The translations under genes were made by a program, and so were the position numbers. From Rubrimonas cliftonensis (GTDB lineage Bacteria > Pseudomonadota > Alphaproteobacteria > Rhodobacterales > Rhodobacteraceae), in the NCBI RefSeq assembly GCF_900107585.1, contig NZ_FNQM01000015.1, positions 1 to 64,000 of the forward strand: a stretch of DNA of 64,000 nt, in the 5' to 3' direction. Positions within the stretch are counted from its first letter, which is position 1. Each line of letters begins with the position of its first letter. Positions 43,404-51,701 of this stretch are shown here, piece by piece. A model generated the notes under the pieces. That model searched no databases. It saw nothing but the letters and a program-made list of their open reading frames with translations, and was not told the origin of the DNA.

Positions 43404-43474
43404 CCGGACGGTCCGCGATCGCGCATCGCGAAACGCTGCGCGATCGACTACATTAACCCGCAACGGAGGCTCAG

Positions 43475-43816
43475 ATGCAGATGGCGTTCGACACGCTCAA
43501 GGCCGTCAAGGAACTCAAGGCCGCCGGCTTCGAAGAAGCCCAGGCGGAGGCGATGGTCGGCGCGTTCGGCCTGGCGGTCAGCGACAACACCGCCAGCAAG
43601 GCCGATGTGCAGGCGCTGCGCGACGACGTCGCGGGCCTGAAAACCGACATGCGCGCGCTCGACGGGAAAGTCGACCGCCTGCACGCAGATCTCGACGGCA
43701 AGATCGATCTGGCGCGCTCCGACCTCGGCGGCGACATCCGTCTGCTGAAATGGATGAACGGCGCGATCCTCGCCCTCGCGGCGGCGGCGTTCCTGCGTTT
43801 CGTGTTCATGGCGTGA
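43475..43816 (+). CDS. Coiled-coil membrane-anchored protein (DUF1640-like)
   Basis: A 113-residue protein with a short N-terminal helix-hairpin (LKAVKELKAAGFEEAQAEAMVGAF), a heptad-rich coiled coil (about 45-90) and a C-terminal membrane span (WMNGAILALAAAAFLRFVFM). The build is that of DUF1640/CCDC90-like proteins, which oligomerise on membranes. CGGAGG precedes the ATG. A shorter protein of the same build is encoded at 56069. Confidence 0.65.
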   Translation: MQMAFDTLKAVKELKAAGFEEAQAEAMVGAFGLAVSDNTASKADVQALRDDVAGLKTDMRALDGKVDRLHADLDGKIDLARSDLGGDIRLLKWMNGAILALAAAAFLRFVFMA

Positions 43817-43823
43817 CGGCGCC

Positions 43824-44000
43824 ATGGACGCCCTCCTCCTCGTCGGCGCAGGACTGCTGATGTCGCTCGGCGGCGTCGCCGCCGCCGCGCGGCCCCAGAT
43901 CACGCCGCTCACGATGACCGGCCATCTCGGCATCATCCTCGGACTGATGGCCGTCATCCTCGGTATCGCCCTGAGCGAAACAGGGCAGCAGCCCCGATAA
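43824..44000 (+). CDS. Very small two-span membrane protein (58 aa)
   Basis: A 58-residue frame starting ATG 43824: MDALLLVGAGLLMSLGGVAA is the first hydrophobic segment and MTGHLGIILGLMAVILGIAL the second. It starts 7 bp after the coiled-coil membrane gene and its TAA overlaps the conserved start of leader L3. The hydrophobic pattern and the position support a real gene; the function is unknown. Confidence 0.5.
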   Translation: MDALLLVGAGLLMSLGGVAAAARPQITPLTMTGHLGIILGLMAVILGIALSETGQQPR

Positions 44001-44059
44001 AGCTCAAGCGCCGGACCCTCTCTCGCGGCCCCTCCCGGGCCGCAGAGAAAGGTCCTCCC
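43999..44059 (+). promoter_or_regulatory. Leader RNA motif L3 (before the DUF3768 gene)
   Basis: AAAGCTCAAGCGCC (43999-44012), an outer stem GGACC (44013-44017)/GGTCC (44051-44055), inner hairpin GCGGCCC/GGGCCGC (44025-44031/44037-44043) and AGAGAAAGG (44044-44052). The ATG lies 7 bases after the last G. This copy shows the folded form most clearly, with the purine-rich ribosome-site segment lying inside the outer stem. Confidence 0.62.
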
Positions 44060-44452
44060 ATGCCGCCCTCGTCCCGCACCGCCCCCCATGCCGCCGCCAT
44101 CCCCGGCGCGCCGCCTCACGCCACGCTCGCCGAGCAGAACGACGCCTTCCGCCGCGCGCTCGGCCAACACCCCGCCTATCCCGGCCAGCTCGTCGTCACG
44201 CAGGGCGTGATGGCGCTCGACGCGCCGCGCGTCTTCCGCCTGATGCAGGCGGTCGCGCGTCACGCCGAGTTTCCCGAAGACGACGATCCCAACGGCGAGC
44301 ACGAGTTCGGCGCGATCGAGCACGACGGCGCGAAGTGGTTCTTCAAGATCGACTACTTCGAAAACGCCGACTGCGAATACGGCGCCGAAGAGCCGCTCGA
44401 TCCGGCGCGCTGCCACCGCGTCCTGACCGTCATGCGCGCCGACGAATACTAG
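44060..44452 (+). CDS. DUF3768 family protein
   Basis: A 130-residue protein with the DUF3768 pattern. It has LAEQNDAFRRALG, then VVTQGVMALDAPRVFRLMQAV, the acidic signature PEDDDPNGEHEFGAIEHDG, KWFFKIDYFE, and the C-terminal CHRVLTVMRADEY. DUF3768 proteins occur widely on alphaproteobacterial plasmids and ICEs next to anti-restriction and methylase/helicase genes; the molecular role is not known. Preceded by leader L3. Confidence 0.85.
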   Translation: MPPSSRTAPHAAAIPGAPPHATLAEQNDAFRRALGQHPAYPGQLVVTQGVMALDAPRVFRLMQAVARHAEFPEDDDPNGEHEFGAIEHDGAKWFFKIDYFENADCEYGAEEPLDPARCHRVLTVMRADEY

Positions 44453-44485
44453 GCGCGCGAACCCCTCGAACCCTGGAGTCGACCC

Positions 44486-44698
44486 ATGCCCGACGACCCG
44501 CCTCCCCCGGCGGCGCGGCGGTTTCGCGTGCGCGCGGAACGCCGACCCGCCATCGCCACGCTCTACGGCGAAGACTTCGCCACGGCCGAGCTGGCCTACG
44601 CCCGCTGGCATCGCGCCGGCGACTACTACCGCCCCGCCGAAGGCGGCCAGGAGCGCATCCTCTTCCCCGACGAGATCGAGGAGGCGCGTCATGCGTGA
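44486..44698 (+). CDS. Small hypothetical protein (70 aa)
   Basis: A 70-residue protein (RRFRVRAERRPAIATLYGED, FATAELAYARWHRAGDYYRP, ERILFPDEIEEAR). The compact beta-helix-like composition and overlap with the next gene support it as coding. I do not recognise a family. Confidence 0.5.
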   Translation: MPDDPPPPAARRFRVRAERRPAIATLYGEDFATAELAYARWHRAGDYYRPAEGGQERILFPDEIEEARHA

Positions 44699-45116
44699 GC
44701 GCAACCACATCGATCCCCACGGCGTCACCGTCATCGCGGCGCCGCTGGCGTCGCTGCCGGAGCGCGCCGGCGACGCCGAGCGCCTCGCCGTCTGGGCCGA
44801 CTACGAGGCGCGCCTGCTCTCCGCGCTCGGCCATGAATGGACGCCGACGCGACGCGCCAAGGGCCCCGCCACCGTGCTCGCCGTCCATCGTCTCTTCGAG
44901 CTCACGAGCTTTGAGGACGGATACGGCCGCGCCCATGTCACGGTCGCAGCGCGACAGGACCTGAGATCGGTGGAGGCGAAGCTGGCGGCGGCGTCGCTGA
45001 CGGCCTCGGCCGAACTCATCTTCGAACGCCTGGCGCTGCGCCTCAGCCTGCGCATCCCCAAGGGCCCCTTCGAGACCGCGCCCTGGCGGCGCGAGCCGCA
45101 GCGGCGCGCCGGCTGA
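44691..45116 (+). CDS. Hypothetical accessory protein with YGRAHVT motif, copy A
   Basis: A 141-residue protein. The segment LFELTSFEDGYGRAHVTVAARQDL is closely matched by the next gene, showing a tandem paralogous pair. The N-terminus (HIDPHGVTVIAAPL) and the YEARLLSALGHEWTP segment also have counterparts there. No family name, signal peptide or membrane span. It overlaps the preceding 70-aa gene by 8 bp. Confidence 0.6.
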   Translation: MRERNHIDPHGVTVIAAPLASLPERAGDAERLAVWADYEARLLSALGHEWTPTRRAKGPATVLAVHRLFELTSFEDGYGRAHVTVAARQDLRSVEAKLAAASLTASAELIFERLALRLSLRIPKGPFETAPWRREPQRRAG

Positions 45117-45168
45117 GCGCCGCGCCGCGCGCCCCTCCCCCAACGCCGATCATCCCAAGGAGCGCGTC

Positions 45169-45600
45169 ATGGGCGAAGGCCTTTACTGCGACCCCGGCGG
45201 ACTCACGGTCTACGCCGAGCCGTTCGAGGACGGCGATCTACTCGACCCCGACGACCGCTGCGAGATCTGGCGCGACTTCGAGGACGACGTGCTCTCGTGC
45301 CTGACGCCCAGCTGGCATAGCTGCGATCGCTGGCGCAACCGCGCCAACGTCGTCGCCGCCAACCGCCTGCATGAGCTGACGCTTCACGAGGACAGCTACG
45401 GCCGCGCGCATGTCACGATCGCCGTGCGCGAGGACCTCGAACCCGGCCTCGCCGCACTGGCGCAGGCTGCGCTCGCGACGCGGGCCGAGACGATCTTCGG
45501 CCGCCTCGGCAAGCTCTGGCCGCTGCATGTCCGCACCTCGGCATGGACGTCCCGACCCTATGCGGCGGCGACGTCGCCGCCGTCCCGATCCGCCGCCTGA
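45169..45600 (+). CDS. Hypothetical accessory protein with YGRAHVT motif, copy B
   Basis: A 143-residue protein paralogous to the preceding one: CDPGGLTVYAEPF, FEDDVLSCLTPSWHSC and LHELTLHEDSYGRAHVTIAVREDL align with the equivalent parts of copy A. AAGGAG precedes the ATG by 7 bases. The C-terminal tail is a Ser/Pro/Ala-rich run that differs from copy A. Confidence 0.6.
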   Translation: MGEGLYCDPGGLTVYAEPFEDGDLLDPDDRCEIWRDFEDDVLSCLTPSWHSCDRWRNRANVVAANRLHELTLHEDSYGRAHVTIAVREDLEPGLAALAQAALATRAETIFGRLGKLWPLHVRTSAWTSRPYAAATSPPSRSAA

Positions 45601-45658
45601 CGCCGCGCGCCTGCGGGCGCCTCCCCTTCATTGCTCCTGACCACGAGGACTTGCCGTC

Positions 45659-46228
45659 ATGACCGACGCCATGGACCGCCATACCGATCAGCTCGCCGCC
45701 GACTGGGCCGCGCAGGCGCGCGAGGCCAAGGCCCGCGAAGAGGCCGAGATGACGACGCTGCGCGCGGCGCTGCTCGCCGCGGCCCGCGCCGCTGAAGCGA
45801 CCAGCATCGAAGCCGACTACGCCGGAGGCGGCGACAGCGGCGCCTTCGAGAGCCTTGTCGCCCAACCCGTCGCCGCCCAGGACGTGCTCGGCCGCGTCGT
45901 CGTCAAGACGACGGGCCAGCTCTGGAACCCCGACGAAGCCCGCTACGTCGAAATCGAAATCGACACGCCGTTCTTCGCCGCCGCCGAGACGTTTCTGAGC
46001 TGGGCGCTCACGGCGGAAGTCGGCAATTGGTGGGATGGGAACGTGGAGACCAGCGGCTCCATCGTCTGGCATGTCGCGGACGATCCCGACCGGCTGACCG
46101 GCGAACACGAGGAGACCGTCAGAACCTCGGAGTTCACCGCGTGGGGAGACGATGACGGCGATGCGCCGACGGAACCGACGGCTGCGGCGCCTGACCACCA
46201 TCCCGAAGCCGCGTCGCGGGAGGGCTGA
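45659..46228 (+). CDS. DUF6878-like accessory protein
   Basis: A 189-residue protein. After a helical N-terminus come IEADYAGGGDSGAFESL, a long insert, FFAAAETFLSWALTAEVGNWWDGNVETSGSIVWHV and an acidic tail. The GGGDSG...E then W...N.G...G.I/F arrangement resembles the DUF6878 family of plasmid accessory proteins. GAGGA precedes the ATG. It lies 3 bp upstream of the DUF6915-like gene. Confidence 0.55.
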   Translation: MTDAMDRHTDQLAADWAAQAREAKAREEAEMTTLRAALLAAARAAEATSIEADYAGGGDSGAFESLVAQPVAAQDVLGRVVVKTTGQLWNPDEARYVEIEIDTPFFAAAETFLSWALTAEVGNWWDGNVETSGSIVWHVADDPDRLTGEHEETVRTSEFTAWGDDDGDAPTEPTAAAPDHHPEAASREG

Positions 46229-46231
46229 TCC

Positions 46232-46981
46232 ATGGCGCACGCGCTCCATCACGCCGAAAGCTCGGCGCGCCGCTTCGGCGGTGATCCAACCGCCTACATG
46301 CCCATTCATGAGTGGCTCGACGCCACCAAAATCGCGACGGCGGACCGTCGCCATCGCGCCGGCCGCCACCATGCTTTCGGCGTATTCGAGGCCGAACGCG
46401 TCTACGGGCGCGCCATCGACAACGGGGCCGGCCGCATGGTCCCGGTGCGGATGATCGCCGAGCAGCACATCCGCGAGGATCTCGGCCGCATCCCGTCGCT
46501 GCAGGACTGGGTGGCGGAGATCCCGCTCAAGCCCTGGATGATGGGCGGCGCCATCGATCAAGGGACAGCCGTGTCCGCGGAAACCGACCGCTCCGTCGAG
46601 CGGTGGCGCGCCGACGTCGCCCTGGGGCGCACCATCCTCGGCTGGCTAGACTGGCTCGAGGCGGAGGGCGGCGGCGTCGCGCGGCCCATGCTCGACGCAT
46701 CGACGGGGCATCTCAGCCCCGCGACGCGCGACGCGCTCGACGCCCTTGAGGACGCCGAGGCGCCCACGACCTTCCTGCGCGGCCCCTTTGGCTGGCTGGT
46801 CTACGTCGCCAGCGAGCCCGGACTGCGGACATGGCCAGAGGACCTGGAGGCGGTGCTGGCCTACGCCCGCGAACGCGCCTGCGATTACGTCCTCTTCGAC
46901 CGGGACGGACCGGTCGTGGACGCGCTCGCGTGGTTTGAGGACGATGCGGCGGCGGCGGCGCCCGCCGAGGTCACCCCATGA
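46232..46981 (+). CDS. DUF6915-DUF5983-like fusion protein
   Basis: A 249-residue protein. The N-terminal half matches DUF6915 (HHAESSARRFGG, YMPIHEWLDATK, ADRRHRAGRHHAFGVFEAE, PVRMIAEQHIREDLGRIPSLQDWV), including the RHRAxRHH His cluster. The C-terminal half resembles DUF5983 (PFGWLVYVA, EDLEAVLAYARERACDYVLFDRDGPVVDALAWFEDD). In relatives these often are separate small proteins, so this appears to be a fusion. Both families are typical of conjugative-element accessory regions. Function unknown. Confidence 0.65.
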   Translation: MAHALHHAESSARRFGGDPTAYMPIHEWLDATKIATADRRHRAGRHHAFGVFEAERVYGRAIDNGAGRMVPVRMIAEQHIREDLGRIPSLQDWVAEIPLKPWMMGGAIDQGTAVSAETDRSVERWRADVALGRTILGWLDWLEAEGGGVARPMLDASTGHLSPATRDALDALEDAEAPTTFLRGPFGWLVYVASEPGLRTWPEDLEAVLAYARERACDYVLFDRDGPVVDALAWFEDDAAAAAPAEVTP

Positions 46982-47265
46982 GCGTCGTCAGCTTCGAGAC
47001 GGTCTGGACGACGCGCGCCGCAGAGCTGCTGCGTGGCCGGCGCATCGTCGACGTCGTCTACGCCGACCGCGACCAGACGCGGCGCGTCCTGCACTGGTCG
47101 CTGAGGCCGCCGGTGCTGATGCTCGACAACGGCGTCGCGCTCTACCCATCGGCCGATCCGGAGGGAAACGACGCCGGCGCGCTCATGACCTCCAGCGACC
47201 GGCTGCCCGTCCTGCCGCCGCTGCGGCTGGAGGAGTTCATCCCCCGCCGGGGCTCAGTATCATGA
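46978..47265 (+). CDS. Hypothetical accessory protein (95 aa)
   Basis: A 95-residue protein (LLRGRRIVDVVYADRDQTRRVLHWSLRPPVLMLDNG, then YPSADPEGNDAGALMTSSDRLPVLPP). The I-x2-VxY...W..RP...L.DG...P..D.EGN..GAL pattern recurs in small proteins next to DUF6915/DUF5983 genes in similar elements, from memory. ATGA overlaps on both sides indicate coupled translation. Confidence 0.6.
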   Translation: MSVVSFETVWTTRAAELLRGRRIVDVVYADRDQTRRVLHWSLRPPVLMLDNGVALYPSADPEGNDAGALMTSSDRLPVLPPLRLEEFIPRRGSVS

Positions 47266-47552
47266 CCGCGTCCGCGCCATCCCTCGTCGGCTTCTGGTAC
47301 GCCGCCGGCCCGGCCGACCGACCCTTCGACCCCGACGATCCCGCGTTCTCGATCCACGTGATCGTCGCCGACGATGACGCTGTCTCCGGCTGCGTCACCA
47401 TCCGCAACGGCGCCGGCCAGCGTTTCCCGCTGGCGCGCAGCCTGGCGCTCGACATCGCGGTCCCGCCGCCGGTGGCGGCCGACAACCCGCGACTGCGCCA
47501 CCGCGCGGCGGACCGCGACGGCTCTCATGGAGACAAGGAGACCGGCCGATGA
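47262..47552 (+). CDS. Small hypothetical protein (96 aa)
   Basis: A 96-residue protein (SLVGFWYAAGPADRPFDPDDPAFSIHVIVADDDAVSGCVTIRN-like beta-rich start) with a His/Asp/Arg-rich tail. It is supported by ATGA overlaps with both neighbours. No family recognised. Confidence 0.5.
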   Translation: MTASAPSLVGFWYAAGPADRPFDPDDPAFSIHVIVADDDAVSGCVTIRNGAGQRFPLARSLALDIAVPPPVAADNPRLRHRAADRDGSHGDKETGR

Positions 47553-47857
47553 CCAAGAACGAGGCCCGCGCACACACCGCCCTCGGCGCCACCGCGCCCG
47601 AGCGCTGGCCCTGGGCGCCGGTTCCGCGCCGGCTTGAGGGCCGCGCGGTTCTCGGCGCCTTCCGCAACGCGCCCGATGACGGCGACTGGACGGTGCTCTG
47701 CGACGCCACGGACGCCGACGACGCGCTGGTGATCGGACGCTGGCGCCCGGATGCGCCCGAGAGCCTCGCCGCGGTCGTGCGCCACGCAAGCGCCTTCAAG
47801 GCGATCCTCGCCTTCGAGACCGCCCGCCTCGCCGCCCAACAAGCCGATGCGGAATGA
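47549..47857 (+). CDS. Small hypothetical protein (102 aa)
   Basis: A 102-residue protein (LEGRAVLGAFRNAPDDGDWTVLCDATDADDALVIGRW, then helical SAFKAILAFETARLAAQQ). It ends the overlapping gene chain that begins at 46232. Family unknown. The next 142 bp hold no clear gene. Confidence 0.5.
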   Translation: MTKNEARAHTALGATAPERWPWAPVPRRLEGRAVLGAFRNAPDDGDWTVLCDATDADDALVIGRWRPDAPESLAAVVRHASAFKAILAFETARLAAQQADAE

Positions 47858-47999
47858 TCCCGAGCGCCGGATAACCCGGGCGAACCGATAATCCGGTCGA
47901 ACAAACACCTTCACGACCCCAAACCACCGCCGCGCGCGCCGCCCGCATCGCCCCTGCGATCGCGGCCGACGCCGCGCGCCTGCCGACAGGACGTCTTCC

Positions 48000-48221
48000 A
48001 TGACTGCATCCGTCCCCGCCGCCGCTGGCGGCCTGCCGCCCGGCGTCAGCCTCGACGATCTCATTGACGCCGCCCAACACGAAGACGGCGTCGGCTTCTG
48101 CCTCGACTGCGGCGCAGAGAACCACGGCGTCGAACCCGACGCGGAGCGCTACCCCTGCGAAAGCTGCGGCGCCCTGAAAGTGTACGGCGCGGAGCAGATC
48201 GCGCTGCTCACGATCTTCTAG
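48000..48221 (+). CDS. Small zinc-ribbon protein (73 aa)
   Basis: A 73-residue protein with CLDCG and CESCG (about residues 34-58), the two knuckles of a zinc ribbon, flanked by a helix (SLDDLIDAAQHEDGVG) and a short tail (YGAEQIALLTIF). Small proteins of this form are common in plasmid accessory regions and may bind RNA or DNA. ACAGGA lies upstream of the ATG. Confidence 0.65.
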   Translation: MTASVPAAAGGLPPGVSLDDLIDAAQHEDGVGFCLDCGAENHGVEPDAERYPCESCGALKVYGAEQIALLTIF

Positions 48222-48249
48222 GGCGCCGTGATGCGCCGCCAGACCCCGG

Positions 48250-48314
48250 AAAAAGGCAGAGGTCCGGCCCTTCCCTGCGCGCCCTGCCGGCGCCCAGAGA
48301 AAGGAGCCCGCCCC
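48250..48314 (+). promoter_or_regulatory. Leader RNA motif L4
   Basis: AAAGGCAGAGGTCC, a hairpin GCGCC/GGCGC (48279-48283/48289-48293) with a 5-base loop, then CAGAGAAAGGAG and ATG 48315 ten bases after AGAGAAAGG. This is the most diverged of the near-ATG copies. It leads into the 75-aa gene and the parB-like gene. Confidence 0.5.
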
Positions 48315-48542
48315 ATGACCCACTGTCGCTCGCCCGCCGCCGCGATCCTCGGCCCGCCGCCGGCGCGCATCCCCGAACGCGACCTGCGCGCCGCCGTCGC
48401 CAGCGCCGCGGCGGCGACGCTGCAGGACGGCCTCGACCGCGCCGTGCTCTTCGACGCGCGCCGGCGCCGCGTCCTGACCCAGACCTGGCCGCATGACGAG
48501 CGGCCCGGCCTCAGCGTCATCGCCGAGATCACCACCGAATGA
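48315..48542 (+). CDS. Small hypothetical protein before parB (75 aa)
   Basis: A 75-residue protein (PPARIPERDLRAAVASAAAATLQDGLDRAVLFDARRRRVL, then RPGLSVIAEITTE). It is preceded by leader L4 and is 86 bp upstream of the ParB-like start. No family recognised. Confidence 0.5.
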   Translation: MTHCRSPAAAILGPPPARIPERDLRAAVASAAAATLQDGLDRAVLFDARRRRVLTQTWPHDERPGLSVIAEITTE

Positions 48543-48628
48543 CGACGGCTGCGGCGCGCGACGCCGCATCGCGATCCCGCGTCGCCGGCCCCGGCGGCGT
48601 CCATCCCAGCATCGACAAGGAGGCCGAC

Positions 48629-50797
48629 ATGGCCGCGAAGACCTCTGCGATCCGTGAGATCGCCTTCGACAAGCTGCACTTCACCGGCAAGTACAACGTG
48701 CGCCAGATGAGCGACGCGCCGATCGAGCCGCTCGCCGCCACCATCGCCCGCGCCGGCGTGATCCAGAACCTCATCGTCGTCGAGGAGCCGAAGGGCCGCT
48801 TCGACATCGCCGCCGGCCGCCGGCGCTGGCTCGCCGTCGCCCACAATGTCGAGGCGGGGCTCACGCCCGGCGACGTCAGGATCGCCTGCAAGGTGGTCGG
48901 GCCGGAGATCGCGCTCGAGCTCTCCCTGATGGAGAACATCGAGCGCGAGGCCATGAACCCCGCCGAAGAGGCGGCCGCCTTCGCCCGGCTGATCGACGAC
49001 GGCATGGAGGTCGCGGCCATCGCGGCGAGCTTCGGGCGCACCGAACGCCATGTCCGCGCGCGCGAGCGCCTCGGCCGGCTCGCCGAGCCCGTCTTCGCCG
49101 CCTTCCAGGCGCGCGCGCTCAGCATCGAGCAGGCGCAGGCCTTCGGCGTCAGCGACGACGCCGCGCGCCAGACGGAAGTCTTCGAAGCGTGGTCGCGCGC
49201 CGGCCACTGGGAGCGCGGCGCCGACGCCATAAGGCGGATGATGACGGAGAACCGCGTCGCCGCCACCCATCCCCATGCCGTCTTCATCGGCCGCGAGGCC
49301 TATCTCGCCGCCGGCGGGCGCATCGACGAGGACCTGTTCGGCGACCGGGCGTATTTCTGCGACCCTGAGCTGGTTCAGCGCCTCGCCACCGAGAAGCTCC
49401 ACGCCGCCGCCGACGCCTACACGGCCGAGGGCTGGAAATGGGCCGGCGTCATGCTGGAGCAGAACTACGCCGCCATGCGCGGCTTGAGCCGCATGACGGC
49501 CGTCGAGATCGCGCTCGACGAGGCCGATCAGGCGCGCTGGGAGGCCATCGAAGCGGAGATGGAGTCCGAGGAGCTCGACGAAGAGGCCTACGACGCGCTC
49601 GCAGCCGAGATGGAGGCGCTCGAACAGAAGACCCGGACCTGGACCGACGCACAGAAGGCGCAAGGCGGCGTGCTGCTCTGGATCGACCGCGACGGCGAGC
49701 TTGGCGGCGAGCTTGGCCTGCAGCGCCCTGACGACATGACGCCGAAGGCGCGCGCCGCCGATGAACCGGGCCGCGACGATGCCGGCGGCGGCGCAGACGC
49801 TGATCGCGGAGGCGACGAGGACGCGCGCAACGACGCCGGCGGCGATGGCGCGCCCGACGCGCCGTCGGGGCCCGTCGTGCGCGCCGTCTTCCAGATCGGC
49901 GCAGGCGAAACCGTGGTCAGCGAGACGCCGAGGCCCGACGCCGACGCGGCGAAGCCGAAGCGCGACCCCTACTCTGCCGCCCTGCGCGACGACCTGCGCA
50001 CCATCCTCAAGGGCGCGCTCCAGCTCAGCGTGGCCGAGAACCCCGCCCTCGCCCGCGACCTGCTGGAGTTCGAGACCGTGATGCACGCGCGCGCCCCGTA
50101 TGGCTGGCGCCACGGCGCGCTCGAACTGCGGCTGACCAGCGCCGTCGCCCGGCTGAAGCAGGACGGCTGGCGCTTCGACGAGGAAATGGCCGCGACGCCT
50201 GGCGCGCTCTCCACCGTCGCCCTCGGCGGCGACGACGGACCCTTCGACGTGGCCGCAGCCTTCGCCGCCTTCCGGGCGCTTCCGAGCGCCGATCGCGACG
50301 CGCTGCTCGCCGATGCGGTCGCCACAAGCGTCAAGGCGGCGCTGCCGGTCGAGATCAATCCGACCGATTACGCCACGTCGTGGAAGGAGCTTGGCCACGC
50401 CACCGCCAACCTCGTCGCCTGCGCGCAACCGGAGATCCGGCGGATCTGGACGCCGACGAAGGACAACTTCCTGTCCCGGCTCGCCAAGCCCGTCCTGCTC
50501 GACATCGTGCAGGAGACCCTCGGTGGCGACGTCGCACGGCAGCTGATGGCGGCCAAGAAGGGCGATCTCGTCGACGCCGTCCACGCCGCCTTCAACGACG
50601 CCAAGACCCGCAGCCGCTACGACGACGCCACGCTGCAGCGACTGGACTTCTGGGTCCCGGCGGTGATGCGCCACGACGCCGTCGGCGGCCCCGTGAGCGA
50701 CGACCGGACCGACGCCGACGCCACGGACCCGGAGTTCGCGGAAGACGACGACGCGGCCGCCGAGACGCCGACGGTCGACGCCATCGCCGCGGAATAA
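48629..50797 (+). CDS. ParB/Spo0J-like nuclease-domain protein (722 aa)
   Basis: A 722-residue protein with an N-terminal ParB/Srx domain (NVRQMSD, PLAATIARAGVIQNLIV, FDIAAGRRRWLAV, LSLMENIEREAMNPAEEAAAF) and a following HTH (MEVAAIAASFGRTERHVRARERL). The rest is a long C-terminal region with an Asp-rich linker (about 375-440). It is far longer than chromosomal ParB and has no cognate parA beside it. This type is common next to ArdC and helicase genes on conjugative elements, where it is thought to act on DNA during establishment. AAGGAGG lies 5 bases before ATG 48629. Confidence 0.85.
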   Translation: MAAKTSAIREIAFDKLHFTGKYNVRQMSDAPIEPLAATIARAGVIQNLIVVEEPKGRFDIAAGRRRWLAVAHNVEAGLTPGDVRIACKVVGPEIALELSLMENIEREAMNPAEEAAAFARLIDDGMEVAAIAASFGRTERHVRARERLGRLAEPVFAAFQARALSIEQAQAFGVSDDAARQTEVFEAWSRAGHWERGADAIRRMMTENRVAATHPHAVFIGREAYLAAGGRIDEDLFGDRAYFCDPELVQRLATEKLHAAADAYTAEGWKWAGVMLEQNYAAMRGLSRMTAVEIALDEADQARWEAIEAEMESEELDEEAYDALAAEMEALEQKTRTWTDAQKAQGGVLLWIDRDGELGGELGLQRPDDMTPKARAADEPGRDDAGGGADADRGGDEDARNDAGGDGAPDAPSGPVVRAVFQIGAGETVVSETPRPDADAAKPKRDPYSAALRDDLRTILKGALQLSVAENPALARDLLEFETVMHARAPYGWRHGALELRLTSAVARLKQDGWRFDEEMAATPGALSTVALGGDDGPFDVAAAFAAFRALPSADRDALLADAVATSVKAALPVEINPTDYATSWKELGHATANLVACAQPEIRRIWTPTKDNFLSRLAKPVLLDIVQETLGGDVARQLMAAKKGDLVDAVHAAFNDAKTRSRYDDATLQRLDFWVPAVMRHDAVGGPVSDDRTDADATDPEFAEDDDAAAETPTVDAIAAE

Positions 50798-50808
50798 CCC
50801 GCGACCGG

Positions 50809-50844
50809 GCCCTGCGCGCCGCCAGCCGCGGCGGCGCGCAGGGC
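50809..50844 (+). terminator. Perfect 15-bp hairpin after the parB-like gene
   Basis: GCCCTGCGCGCCGCC (50809-50823) pairs perfectly with GGCGGCGCGCAGGGC (50830-50844) around AGCCGC, 11 bp after the stop codon. No T-run follows. It is a strong candidate for factor-assisted termination or a stability hairpin. Confidence 0.6.
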
Positions 50845-50887
50845 GACGGATGAGCCTCGCACCGCGCCCCAAGCCCCGAGCCGCGAC

Positions 50888-51661
50888 ATGAACACGCCCA
50901 CGCCCGCCCGGTGGCCGCCGCCGGACATCCTGCGCCTGCGCGACGCAGGCGCGCTCTTCGCCGTCAGCCATTCCGGCGGCAAGGACAGCCAGGCGATGCT
51001 TTTGCGCCTGCGCACGGTCATCCCCGACCAGCTCATCGTGGTCTTCCACGCCCATCTCGGCCGCGTCGAATGGCCCGGTACGATCGAGCACATCCGCGCG
51101 ACGATCGGCGGCCTGCCGCTCGTCGTGGCGACCGCGCGGCGCGATCTTCTGACGATGACGCGGGAACGGGGTCGATGGCCGTCGCCGGCGCAACGGCAAT
51201 GCACGTCAGACCTCAAGCGCGGCCCGATCGAACGCGAGGTGCGCCGCTGGCTGCGCGATCGCCGCGAGCACGGCGGCCGCGTCGTAAGCTGCATCGGCCT
51301 GCGCGCCGACGAGTCGCCCCGCCGAGCCCACGCACCCGAACTCGCGCGTAACGCCAGCGGCTCCAGGGCGGGACGCGACTGGCGCACATGGCTGCCGATC
51401 CACCGCCTCAGCGCGCAGGCCGTGTTTCTCACCATCCGCAGCGCCGGACAGCGCCCGCACTGGGTCTATGAGGCAGGACTCAGCCGTTGCAGCTGCAGCT
51501 TCTGCTTCATGGCGAGCCGCGCCGACCTGAAGAGCGCGGCGCGGCTGCGGCCCGACCTCCTCGCCGAATACGACGCCGTCGAACGCGAGACCGGTCAAAC
51601 GCTCGTCATGCCGCGCCGCGGACGGTCGCCCGAGCGCCTGATCGACCTCGTCCAAGACTGA
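50888..51661 (+). CDS. PAPS-reductase/DndC-like PP-loop protein
   Basis: A 257-residue protein with a PP-loop SGGKDS at 29-34 and the PAPS reductase-type sections AHLGRVEWPGTIEH and RQCTSDLKRGPIERE. Later CIGLRADESPRRA precedes a Cys cluster CSCSFC near the C-terminus. Such proteins activate sulfate or nucleotides in PAPS reductases and in DndC of phosphorothioation systems. On conjugative elements a stand-alone copy is common next to ArdC and may take part in modification or anti-defence; no other dnd gene is visible here. Confidence 0.82.
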   Translation: MNTPTPARWPPPDILRLRDAGALFAVSHSGGKDSQAMLLRLRTVIPDQLIVVFHAHLGRVEWPGTIEHIRATIGGLPLVVATARRDLLTMTRERGRWPSPAQRQCTSDLKRGPIEREVRRWLRDRREHGGRVVSCIGLRADESPRRAHAPELARNASGSRAGRDWRTWLPIHRLSAQAVFLTIRSAGQRPHWVYEAGLSRCSCSFCFMASRADLKSAARLRPDLLAEYDAVERETGQTLVMPRRGRSPERLIDLVQD

Positions 51662-51701
51662 CCCCCCTCCCCGCCACGCCACGCCATAATGGAGCACGAC
51701 C

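Noticed and set aside
48218-51199. A 993-codon minus-strand open frame opposite the parB-like gene
   Set aside because: The plus strand carries clear ParB and PP-loop motifs; the antisense product is repetitive Arg/Gly/Ala-rich and has no domain.
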